Assembly: GCA_016932695.1 (NCBI GenBank)
Contig: JAFGCH010000119.1
Coordinates: forward strand, 1-36,331
DNA from: Acidimicrobiia bacterium
GTDB lineage: Bacteria; Actinomycetota; Acidimicrobiia; Spongiisociales; UBA11373
DNA length: 36,331 bases
Direction of reading: 5' to 3'
Shown here: piece by piece, positions 7,619 to 15,110 of the stretch
Numbering within the stretch: the stretch's first letter is position 1
Layout of the letters: every line of letters begins with the position of its first letter
Position numbers and translations under genes: made by a program
Notes under the pieces: generated by a model
Seen by the model: only the letters and a program-made list of their open reading frames with translations
Database searches by the model: none
What the model was told of the DNA's origin: nothing

Positions 7619-7761
7619 AGGCATCTAAGCAAGCAGTAGGCGGATAATGCCTTACGAAGTATAGTCGGAAAGCGCTAACAGCATCACTATTCAGGCTCAT
7701 GAGCGCTTAGCAATCGCGCAACTCCCTGCTTGAATGGTGGCAGATAGACAGGCAGCAGCAA

Positions 7762-7986
7762 ATGACCCTCACCGCACATCTCCCCTCACAGGACGCCCGG
7801 CACCTACCGGAAGACGGCGCCCGCGACGCCTTCGACCAGGCCTTCCAGGCCTTGCTTCGCGCCTGGCACGAGTACGAAGTGCTCAAGGCGCTCGGCGCCC
7901 CGCTCGACACCGTCTCCGCCGCCCACGGCGCTCTGCAACGGGCTCGCAGTGAGGTCGCCCGCAGCCGCCAGATGACTACCTGCTGA
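7762..7986 (+). CDS. Small helical protein of unknown function
   Basis: A 74-residue acidic-to-basic alpha-helical protein with the pattern AFQALLRAWHEYEVLKALGA then VSAAHGALQRARSEVARSR, consistent with a helical hairpin. No signal peptide, membrane segment or recognisable domain. The frame is supported by strong third-position GC and by a perfect intrinsic-terminator-like hairpin 25 bp after the stop; the ribosome binding site is weak (GGCAGCAG). Divergent from the Lrp/AsnC regulator across a 208-bp intergenic region that holds the 18-bp palindrome. Function unknown. Confidence 0.6.
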   Translation: MTLTAHLPSQDARHLPEDGARDAFDQAFQALLRAWHEYEVLKALGAPLDTVSAAHGALQRARSEVARSRQMTTC

Positions 7987-8011
7987 CCCCTCCCTCCCGT
8001 CAGCCTACGCC

Positions 8012-8043
8012 GGTTCGGAGCCCCGCCCCCGGGGCTCCGAACC
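8012..8043 (+). terminator. Hairpin terminator after the small helical protein gene
   Basis: A perfect 13-bp stem GGTTCGGAGCCCC / GGGGCTCCGAACC with a 6-nt loop (8025-8030), followed by TTTCT. This has the shape of a rho-independent terminator with a short U tract, 25 bp downstream of the stop at 7986. Confidence 0.75.
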
Positions 8044-8130
8044 TTTCTCGAGGGACATGCCTCCCGGAACGGCTCGCGCTCCCGGCACCCTGCCCCGTAC
8101 ACTTCCCCAGACGGCGTCGCGGGAGGGAAC

Positions 8131-8844
8131 ATGGAGTTGCAGGGGTTGGAGCTCACCTGGCTGGGGCATGCCGCCCTACGCCTGCGCACCGCCGACGGCA
8201 CCACGATCTACCTCGACCCCTGGCTACAGGGGAATCCCTCCTGCCCCGATTCCTCCGCTCACCCGACCCAGGCCGACGCGGTCTTCCTCACTCACGGCCA
8301 CGGCGATCACTTCGGGGACACGCTGAACCTGGCTTGCCATCTGGGGGCCGAGGTCTTCTGCATCCACGAAATCGCCGTGTACCTGAACGGCAAGGGAGCC
8401 GCCCGGGTCACCGGAGTGAACAAGGGCGGCACGGTGGCCGGCCCGGGCGGGGTGCGGGCCACTATGGTCGATGCCCGCCACTCGGGAGGCCTCGACACCG
8501 ACGCCGGGATCCTGCCCGGCGGCGAGCCGGCGGGCTGGGTACTCGCCTTCCCCGGAGGGCCCACTCTGTACCACGCCGGCGACACCATGCTCTTCGGCGA
8601 CATGGCCTTGATCGGCGAGCTCTGGGCGCCCGAGATCGCCTTCCTCCCCATCGGGGGGCACTACACCATGGACCCGCGTCAGGCGGCGCGGGCCGCCCGC
8701 ATGCTGCAGGTCGCGACGGTCGTGCCCATCCACTTCGGCACGTTCCCCATCCTGGCCGGTACTCCGGAAGAACTGGCGGCAGAACTCGACGGCAGCGGGA
8801 TCGAGGTGGCCGCCCTCACCCCGGGAGTCCCGGTGGGCGGCTGA
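8131..8844 (+). CDS. UPF0173-type metal-dependent hydrolase (MBL fold)
   Basis: A 237-residue metallo-beta-lactamase-fold protein. The metal-binding HxHxDH motif is HGHGDH at 55-60; further ligands are seen in DARHSGG, HAGDT, PIGGHYTMDP and VVPIHFGTFP, the signature set of UlaG-like/UPF0173 hydrolases. The opening LTWLGHAALRLRT is also characteristic. Two metal ions, probably Zn or Mn, are expected; the substrate of this subfamily is not established. ATG 8131 is preceded by GGGAGGG. A TACACT -10-like box at 8098-8103 lies about 27 bp upstream. Convergent with the DUF3795 gene, 12 bp apart. Confidence 0.92.
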   Translation: MELQGLELTWLGHAALRLRTADGTTIYLDPWLQGNPSCPDSSAHPTQADAVFLTHGHGDHFGDTLNLACHLGAEVFCIHEIAVYLNGKGAARVTGVNKGGTVAGPGGVRATMVDARHSGGLDTDAGILPGGEPAGWVLAFPGGPTLYHAGDTMLFGDMALIGELWAPEIAFLPIGGHYTMDPRQAARAARMLQVATVVPIHFGTFPILAGTPEELAAELDGSGIEVAALTPGVPVGG

Positions 8845-8856
8845 GCCGGCCCGATC

Positions 8857-9378
8857 TCACAGATACCCGTCGAGGCGATCGGCTACTTCGGCGCCGCAGG
8901 CCCGGCAACGCTGCGCCCCGCGGAAGAGCGGCTCGCCGCATTCCGGGCAGTGGTAGCGGGCGCACTCGGCCCGTGCCCAGGAGACATCGCCCGCCCCGGC
9001 ACCGGAGCAAGCCGCGTGCTCCCGCCACTGCGGGATGGCCCGCAGCATCACCCGCCGGCCCGTTGCCAAAGGGAAGCCGGTGATGAGAGGACAGGGCCAA
9101 TCGGCGCACTGGTAGCAGGAGTAGAGGCCGCGTCCGCGTACGCAGTCCCGGAGGGGGCAGACCCGGCAGTAGCCGTACAGGGTCTGCGGCGGCTCGGGCT
9201 GCATGCAGCCGAGGCACTCGGTCTCCTCGGGCGGCGACCCGTAGAGCGCTCCGAGCCGGGCCTTGAACTTGGCATCGCCGTTGCGGGTGGCCAGGTACAC
9301 GCCGCAGACCCCGCAGTACAAGCCGCAAGGGGCCAGCAGGCTGCGGTCGGAGAACTCACTCTCGATCCAGCCCCTCAC
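8857..9378 (-). CDS. DUF3795-family cysteine-rich protein
   Basis: A 173-residue protein with the DUF3795 start APCGLYCGVCGVYLA and many Cys residues arranged in several CxxC pairs (ECLGCM, CRVCP, CYQCADWPC), then a C-terminal zinc-ribbon pattern CPECGEPLF...CRACGAE. The family is assumed to bind zinc or iron and has no established function. The C-terminal ribbon looks like an extra domain on the usual DUF3795 core. The GTG start at 9378 has no clear ribosome binding site. It sits between convergent UPF0173 and the downstream end of the ddl gene on the same strand. Confidence 0.85.
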   Translation of the reverse strand: MRGWIESEFSDRSLLAPCGLYCGVCGVYLATRNGDAKFKARLGALYGSPPEETECLGCMQPEPPQTLYGYCRVCPLRDCVRGRGLYSCYQCADWPCPLITGFPLATGRRVMLRAIPQWREHAACSGAGAGDVSWARAECARYHCPECGEPLFRGAQRCRACGAEVADRLDGYL

Positions 9379-9442
9379 ACCGGCTTGTCTAGCAGGCGGC
9401 GACCCGCGCCGCCCGTCGGATGGCGGCCGGCGACCCGCCCGC

Positions 9443-10567
9443 TCACCGCGAAACGGCCGTCCCTCCCAGCTTGGCTGCCACCGACGCCGCCCCGCGCAGG
9501 GCCGTCCCGTCGGCCCCCACCGCCGAGAAGAGCCGTCGCTCCGCCCGGGCTTCGGCGATCATCCCCGCCAGCAGCCCCGCCCAGCCCAGGGGCGGGTCGA
9601 TGAAAAGGTACACGCTCAGGCTGCCGGGGATGGTGTTGACCTCGTTCAGCCACAGCTCGCCCCCCTGCTCCAGGAAGTCGATGCGCGCCACCGAGCGCAG
9701 CGCCGCCAGGCCCGCCACGGCACGCGCCATCTCGCGGATCCGCTCTGCCGTGGCGTCGGGGATCCGGGCGGGAAGCTCTCGCGGGGAAGAGACCAGCCCC
9801 CCGCCCCCGGGGGGGAGGTACTTCTGGGCGTAGGAGTAGATGCCACCACCCCCTTTGCGCTCGGGACGCTCGATGGCCGACAACTCCACCCGCGGGTAGG
9901 TCCGCACCGCCACGTTGAGGTCGCGCCCCTCGACCAGGAAGGGCTCCGCTACTGCGCCGTCTTTCAGGAGCGGGCTCGAGGCGGCCAGGGCCCGCGCCGT
10001 AGCCGCGTCCTCCACCACCTCGATCCCGAGCGAGGAGCCGCCGAAGCGCGGCTTGACCACGTAGGGCGGGCCGAAGGGCAATGCTTCGGTGTCGGGGGTC
10101 ACCGCCACCCGGGGCAGCGTAGGCAGCCCCGCCTGGGCCGCCAGGGCGGTGAAGGCCAGCTTGTCCATGCCCAGGTAGGCCCCTACCAGGCTGGGGCCGG
10201 TGTAGGCCAGGCCGGCCAGATCGAAGGCGGCTTGGATGGTGCCGTCCTCCCCCGGCCCGCCGTGGCAGCAGTTGACCACCACGTCGAGAGGCATCGGCCT
10301 GTTCTTGCGCCGGAAGCCCCCCTCCGGCTGGGCCACCAGGTCCAGCGGGGTGGCGCCCCGGGGCACTCCCTCGGCGAAGGCGACTGCTTCCAAGCGGGCG
10401 TCCACCGCGTAGAACTCCCCGGCCTTCGACCAGTAGAGGGCGGTCACTTCTTTGGCCGCCGCCGAGAGCGACCGGGCCGCCTGGAGCCCGGTGAGGATGC
10501 TGATGTCGTGCTCGGGGGAAGGCCCACCGAACAACACGCCCGGCCTGAGGTCGCTGGGGATGGTCAT
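9443..10567 (-). CDS. ddl: D-alanine--D-alanine ligase
   Basis: A 374-residue ATP-grasp ligase that joins two D-alanines for the peptidoglycan stem peptide. Visible motifs: N-terminal LFGGPSPEHDISILTG, the HGGPGEDG loop, YVVKPRFGGSSLGI for ATP binding, and the metal/ATP site LNEVNTIPG near the C terminus. D-Ala versus D-Lac/D-Ser specificity cannot be decided by eye. ATG 10567 is preferred over an in-frame TTG 30 bp upstream, although no strong ribosome binding site is present. It follows the MurF-like ligase gene by 43 bp on the same strand, and its product dipeptide is what a MurF enzyme uses, so the two make a coherent operon. Confidence 0.92.
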   Translation of the reverse strand: MTIPSDLRPGVLFGGPSPEHDISILTGLQAARSLSAAAKEVTALYWSKAGEFYAVDARLEAVAFAEGVPRGATPLDLVAQPEGGFRRKNRPMPLDVVVNCCHGGPGEDGTIQAAFDLAGLAYTGPSLVGAYLGMDKLAFTALAAQAGLPTLPRVAVTPDTEALPFGPPYVVKPRFGGSSLGIEVVEDAATARALAASSPLLKDGAVAEPFLVEGRDLNVAVRTYPRVELSAIERPERKGGGGIYSYAQKYLPPGGGGLVSSPRELPARIPDATAERIREMARAVAGLAALRSVARIDFLEQGGELWLNEVNTIPGSLSVYLFIDPPLGWAGLLAGMIAEARAERRLFSAVGADGTALRGAASVAAKLGGTAVSR

Positions 10568-10610
10568 GGCCGGGGATGTTACGGCAGGTGGGGCCAATCC
10601 TCCGGCCGGC

Positions 10611-12119
10611 TCACGGATAGTGGTCGGGGAGGTCGTTCTCGTACAGGGCGCCGTCTCCCTCCCCCAGGTTGGCCCCCACCCAGGCCACCGCCTCGGCGCG
10701 GTGAGCCACCGCCTGCAGGCGGGCAGTCCCCCCGCGCCCTCCGCCGAGCAAGGCCCGCCGGTTGGTTCGTCCCACCACGATCAGGTCGGACACCCGCGCC
10801 GCGGCGAAGGCGGCGAAAGACCGGTTCTCCTCGGCCTGGAGCCGGCCCAACTCCACCATCCCGGGGGTCACCACCACGGTGCGCCCCGGCACCGCCGCCA
10901 CCAGGCGCTCCACCGCCGCCCGGGCCCCGGCCGGATTGGAGTTGTAGGTGTCGTCGATGATGAGGACTCCCGAGGGGCTGCGCCCGGCCACCCCGCGGTG
11001 CTGGGGCCGGGGCAGGTCCGCCAGGCGCTCCCCGATGCGAGAGACCGGGATCCCCAGGGTGTACGCCACCCCGGCGGCACAAGCCACGTTCATAGGGAAC
11101 ACGTCGTCCGCCGCCAGCCGCCCCGCCTCCTCTCCTACCACCCGCACCACCAGAGACCCCCCCTCGGCAAGCACGCTCACCTCGGCCTCGCCCGACTCGC
11201 CCGAGCAGCGCACCACCTGCAGACCCGAGCGCCCCTCCACCGCCGCCCGCACGCGGGGGTCGTCCCAATTCACCACGGCGACCCGGGCACCGCCGAGGAT
11301 CTCGCTTTTCGCCCGGGCGATGGCCTCCAGCGACCCAAAGCGCTCCAGGTGGACCGGCCCCACCGCGGTGATCACCGCCACCTCCGGAGGGATCCAGCGG
11401 CACAGGTCGGCGATCTCTCCCGGCCCGTAGGTGCCCATCTCGGCGATCAGGACCTGCACCCCGGGGTCGAGGCCCTCATTGATCGCCCTGGCCAGGCCGA
11501 GGCGGTTGTTGAAGGAAGCCGGGGAGGCGATCACGTGGCGGCTGCCCGCCAGCAAGTGGCGGGTGTACTCCTTGGTGCTCGTCTTGCCGAACGACCCGGT
11601 GATGGCTACCACGGTGGGCGCGGCCGAGCGCAAGCGGCGCGCCGCCCGGTCGACGAACGCCCGGCTCAGCCGTCGTTCCAGCGGGGCCGTCAGCACCAGC
11701 CCGAGGTCCACCGCCTGGGGCACCAGCAGGGAGGCGGCGATCGCCCCGGCGGTGAAAGACCCGGCGGCGAAGCCGGCCACCGCCAGGGCAGCGAAGGGCA
11801 CCGCCGACGCCGCCGCCAGGCGGCGCAGCCGCGGCGTCCAGGCCAGCCGGGCGGTCCGCCCCCGGAGCCCGAGACCGAGCGGCCAGGCGAGCAGGCCGGC
11901 GGCGGCGGGGAAGCAAGCGTACGGCCACCAGGCGACGGCCACCGCCGTCCCGACGGCGGCGGCTCCCAGGACCAGGTTCGCCGCCGTCGCGCCCAGCCAG
12001 CGCCCCGCGAAGCGGCTCACCGACCCTGAGATGTAGTGCTCCCGCTGGGCCACCCGCAACCAGCGGAGGGCGGCGGCGAGGCCGGCGGCCAGCACTATCC
12101 AGGGAGCAGCAGCCGTCAC
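10611..12119 (-). CDS. Membrane-anchored MurF-like Mur ligase
   Basis: A 502-residue Mur ligase. The central ATPase has the P-loop ITGSFGKTSTKEY (172-184), EMGTYGPGEIADLC (MurF-like), and the C-terminal MurF signature IIDDTYNSNPAGARAAVERL. Instead of the usual soluble N-terminal UDP-binding domain it begins with about 165 residues containing about four hydrophobic helices (about 5-20, 45-65, 66-85, 103-143) and the loop QREHYISGSVSRFAGRW. It should ligate D-Ala-D-Ala or a similar dipeptide to a peptidoglycan precursor at the membrane. GTG 12119 is set by a GAGG nine bases upstream and a 4-bp overlap (GTGA) with the preceding hydrolase gene. Whether it replaces classical MurF or acts on a lipid-linked substrate is unknown. 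Confidence 0.85.
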   Translation of the reverse strand: MTAAAPWIVLAAGLAAALRWLRVAQREHYISGSVSRFAGRWLGATAANLVLGAAAVGTAVAVAWWPYACFPAAAGLLAWPLGLGLRGRTARLAWTPRLRRLAAASAVPFAALAVAGFAAGSFTAGAIAASLLVPQAVDLGLVLTAPLERRLSRAFVDRAARRLRSAAPTVVAITGSFGKTSTKEYTRHLLAGSRHVIASPASFNNRLGLARAINEGLDPGVQVLIAEMGTYGPGEIADLCRWIPPEVAVITAVGPVHLERFGSLEAIARAKSEILGGARVAVVNWDDPRVRAAVEGRSGLQVVRCSGESGEAEVSVLAEGGSLVVRVVGEEAGRLAADDVFPMNVACAAGVAYTLGIPVSRIGERLADLPRPQHRGVAGRSPSGVLIIDDTYNSNPAGARAAVERLVAAVPGRTVVVTPGMVELGRLQAEENRSFAAFAAARVSDLIVVGRTNRRALLGGGRGGTARLQAVAHRAEAVAWVGANLGEGDGALYENDLPDHYP

Positions 12120-12862
12120 GGGGCAGCCTCGGGCGGCCCGGCGAGCAGTTCGCCTATGGCCTCGGCCAGCTCCCGGGAGGCTTCGGTGGGGATGTCGTGA
12201 CCCAACCCGGGGAGCACGGTGAGCTTGCCGGAGGGGATCAGGGTCAGGGCCCGGGTGGCCACCGTGGGCGGGACCACCCGGTCGTCTTCTCCCCATACCA
12301 GCCGCACCGGGCAGGCCAGCGCGGTCAACTGAGGCTCGTAGGACTCTGCGACCACCCGCACCAGGGTTTGGCGCATCACTCCCGAGGCGGCGCGGTAGTC
12401 GGCCGACCCGTAGCGCCGTCGCGCTTCCTCCAGCATCCGCTCGGGTACCAGGTGCCACCGGCGCGCCAGGCGAATGGCTCGGAAACGAGGCGACACACGG
12501 GCATGGGCTCCCGGGATACGTACGAGCGGCACCCCCGCCAGCACCAGGCCGCGCACCCGCTCCGGGCGTCGCGCGGCCAAGTGCACCGCCACCCGCCCCC
12601 CAAAGGAGTGCCCCGCCAGCACCAGCGGGGCCGGGAACGACTCCAGCGCCGGTTCCACGAGCGCGGCGTACCCCGCGGCTCCCATCGGAGATAGGGGAGG
12701 TGAGGAAGCACCGAAACCGGGGAGGTCAAGTGCCACGCCACCGGTGATCGAGAGCACGGCGGCCCAGTCGCGCCGGTCCCGCCCCCAGCCGTGCAGAGCG
12801 AGCACCGGCGCCTCAGCGCCGAAGCGCTCGCCGAACAGGCCACCGATCAGTTCCAGGGGCAT
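12116..12862 (-). CDS. Alpha/beta hydrolase
   Basis: A 248-residue alpha/beta-hydrolase fold enzyme. The nucleophile elbow is AGHSFGG, the acid is in VWGEDDRVVP and the histidine in LPGLGHDIP; the oxyanion-region LALHGWGRDRRDW is present. The chosen ATG at 12862 has GGAGG seven bases upstream; the longer upstream frame is arginine-rich and not convincing. The stop overlaps the GTG of the MurF-like ligase, giving an operon hydrolase, ligase, ddl. It could be an esterase, or a lipid or peptide hydrolase in envelope metabolism; the specific reaction cannot be assigned. Confidence 0.88.
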   Translation of the reverse strand: MPLELIGGLFGERFGAEAPVLALHGWGRDRRDWAAVLSITGGVALDLPGFGASSPPLSPMGAAGYAALVEPALESFPAPLVLAGHSFGGRVAVHLAARRPERVRGLVLAGVPLVRIPGAHARVSPRFRAIRLARRWHLVPERMLEEARRRYGSADYRAASGVMRQTLVRVVAESYEPQLTALACPVRLVWGEDDRVVPPTVATRALTLIPSGKLTVLPGLGHDIPTEASRELAEAIGELLAGPPEAAP

Positions 12863-12986
12863 GAGTGCCTCCGAGAGGGGGGCCGATCGGGCCCTCACCG
12901 CGACGCGACGCGTTCTCCGACGAGCGGCATGGTACGCCGCCGCGGCGGCCTTCCCCGGCTGCACCCCGCAGGGCGTGGCCCCACGC

Positions 12987-15002
12987 TCACAACTCGCAGG
13001 ACTTCTCGTCCTCGCCCACGCAGGTGTCGGTACCGGCTCCGCCGTTCACAATGTCGGTGCCAGGGCCGCCGTCCAGTTCGTCGTTGCCCGCCTCGCCGAA
13101 GAGGCGATCGTTGCCGCCCCCACCGTCCAGCTGATCGTGGCCGTCGCCGCCGTAGATCCTGTCGGCTCCGGTGCCGCCCGCTACCTGGTCGTCGCCCCCT
13201 CCGGCGCAGACGGTGTCGTTGCCGCCGAGGGCGTCGATCTGGTCGTCTCCTCCGAAGGCCACGATCACGTCGGCCTTGGACGTGCCGCTGATCTCGTCGG
13301 CGTCACCCGAGCCCAGGATGGTCGCCGCCTTCCCGTTACAGGTGTGCATCGCCGGAGGGGCCCCCAGATCGAGGATGCCCTTGCCCGAGTCGTTGTCCAT
13401 TCCCTTGGGAGGAAGGTCCCGGGTGTGCGCCTTGATGGCCGCCCGCAACTGGGCCGGGGTGTAGTCGGGGAAGGCGGTCAGCAGCAGTGCGGCTGCGCCG
13501 GCCACGTGGGGCGCCGACGACGAGGTGCCGAAGAAGCCGCCCGGGTAACTGAAGCTGTCCGTTCCGTCGTAGCCGGCCACGTCGGGCTTCTTGGCCCCGC
13601 TCAGCGTCGGGCCGCGCGAGGAGAAGGGCTCCACCTGGCTGTTCTGCCAGAAGACCGCCCCCACGCTGAGCACCTTGGTCACGGTGGCGGCGTCGTTCAG
13701 GCTGTGGGTGGCCACCGGCGGATCCACCGGGTCCAGGAGCTGGGTGTTGGTAGGAAAGAAGAACACGTCGAGCTCCGGAGTACCCACCGTGCCCCCCACA
13801 GGGCCCTGGACGGCGATGTGATAGGTCTGCACCTCGCCGGTGGTGTTCTGGAACACCACGTGCTCCTTAGGCGGCTGGGTGCCGTCCTGCGGGTCGGTGG
13901 ACCAATCCACCGGGACCATCCCGCCTCCCTGGTACAGGAAGAGGTCCAGATTGTTGGTGGCTGCCGGCCACTCGTGCCAGCGCAGGTAGATGTCGGCGGT
14001 GGCGCCGTCGACCAGCTGAAAGCTGAACCCTTCATCGTGGGTGAAGAACTCGTGGACGCCGTCGGCGCCCCAGTCGTCGGTGTAGGGCCCGCCCCAGTGG
14101 TTGAGGGCGTAGTTCCCCGCCGAGTTGATCCAGGTGACCCCCTTCTTCTCCGCCTTGTTGGAGTAGCCCTTCAGGGTGCCCGTGCCGTCGCCCGGATAGG
14201 CGGCGACGAAGCCCAGCGAGGCGTTGAAGATGTCGATGCCGTTGGCTCCCATCCAGGTGATCGCCTTGGCGAAGTCGAGGCTGTTGTCGATGCAGACCAG
14301 CCACAGGTCGGCATCGGGGGCCAGGTCGTAGATCACCTCGGCCACCGCCGTGCCGTGCGGGGTCCCCCCGCCGGCCCCGTCCAGGCCGGCATCGCAGTAG
14401 TTCTTGGTCTTGAAGCCCGCCGGGAGGTCGCCGGCGCTCTTCGCCGCGGCGCGCCCCTCGAAACCGGAATCGACCACGGCAACGTCCACCCCCTGCCCGC
14501 GGAATCCGGCGGCATGCCAGTCGTCGGCATTCATGAGGGCCACGCCCTGGCTGGTGTGGGCCGCTTCCGGCAGCACCGGAGCGGGCGATTGCACCCACCA
14601 CACCGCGCGGCTCTCGCTCAAGCGGCGCAGGCTGCCCAGGGGCATCTCGGCGCCCACCATCCCGGGCGCCGTCGCCACCACCAGGCCGCCGGCGGCTCGC
14701 ACCGCGGCCGCCGCGGCGGCATCGTCGCCCGAGGTGAGGATCTCCACCTCGACACGGCCCCCGCGCACGAACAGGCGGCGATCCGTCGCCACCTGCATCG
14801 CCGCGTCCCGGCCCCCGGAGAGGAAGGCGTCCTCCAATGCAGCCAGGCCACCTTCGAGGTGCCCCGGGCCGTCCTTCGGCGCGTCGTACGGCGCGAAGTC
14901 CTGCCCCGTGCCCTCCGACCCAAACGCCGCTACGGGCAGGAGCGCCACCACCAGAAGCACCGCCAACAGGGCCAGGATCCTTCGGCCGTTCATCCGTTTC
15001 AC
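12987..15002 (-). CDS. Secreted subtilase (S8 family) with C-terminal RTX calcium-binding repeats
   Basis: A 671-residue exported serine protease. A signal peptide (about 1-29, hydrophobic ALLAVLLVVALLPVAAFG) is followed by a propeptide-like region, then the S8 catalytic domain: Asp178 in VAVVDSGFEG, His216 in TPHGTAVAEV, oxyanion Asn297 in NSAGN, and Ser494 in FGTSSSAPHVAG. A beta-sandwich-like insertion lies between the Asn and Ser motifs (about 320-425). Residues 555-671 are about eleven RTX nonapeptides (GGxGxDxLx) framed by Cys555, a Cys 44 residues later, and a terminal C-x7-C. GTG 15002 has GGGAGG five bases upstream. It is divergent from the first CapA-RTX gene (108 bp between starts). 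Probably calcium-stabilised and active outside the cell; substrate unknown. Confidence 0.9.
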   Translation of the reverse strand: MKRMNGRRILALLAVLLVVALLPVAAFGSEGTGQDFAPYDAPKDGPGHLEGGLAALEDAFLSGGRDAAMQVATDRRLFVRGGRVEVEILTSGDDAAAAAAVRAAGGLVVATAPGMVGAEMPLGSLRRLSESRAVWWVQSPAPVLPEAAHTSQGVALMNADDWHAAGFRGQGVDVAVVDSGFEGRAAAKSAGDLPAGFKTKNYCDAGLDGAGGGTPHGTAVAEVIYDLAPDADLWLVCIDNSLDFAKAITWMGANGIDIFNASLGFVAAYPGDGTGTLKGYSNKAEKKGVTWINSAGNYALNHWGGPYTDDWGADGVHEFFTHDEGFSFQLVDGATADIYLRWHEWPAATNNLDLFLYQGGGMVPVDWSTDPQDGTQPPKEHVVFQNTTGEVQTYHIAVQGPVGGTVGTPELDVFFFPTNTQLLDPVDPPVATHSLNDAATVTKVLSVGAVFWQNSQVEPFSSRGPTLSGAKKPDVAGYDGTDSFSYPGGFFGTSSSAPHVAGAAALLLTAFPDYTPAQLRAAIKAHTRDLPPKGMDNDSGKGILDLGAPPAMHTCNGKAATILGSGDADEISGTSKADVIVAFGGDDQIDALGGNDTVCAGGGDDQVAGGTGADRIYGGDGHDQLDGGGGNDRLFGEAGNDELDGGPGTDIVNGGAGTDTCVGEDEKSCEL

Positions 15003-15110
15003 ATCGGCCTCCCAGGTCAGTCGGCGCCAGTGTCGCAGGTTCACCGGCCCGAAGGTGCCGAGATCCGGGCAAGAGGCGGGTAGCGTGTGAGCCATCGACG
15101 AAGGAGGCTT

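Noticed and set aside
12474-15083. 869-codon plus-strand open frame through the subtilase region
   Set aside because: It is antisense to a gene with signal peptide, complete S8 triad and RTX repeats; the valine/glycine/histidine-rich translation has no domain.
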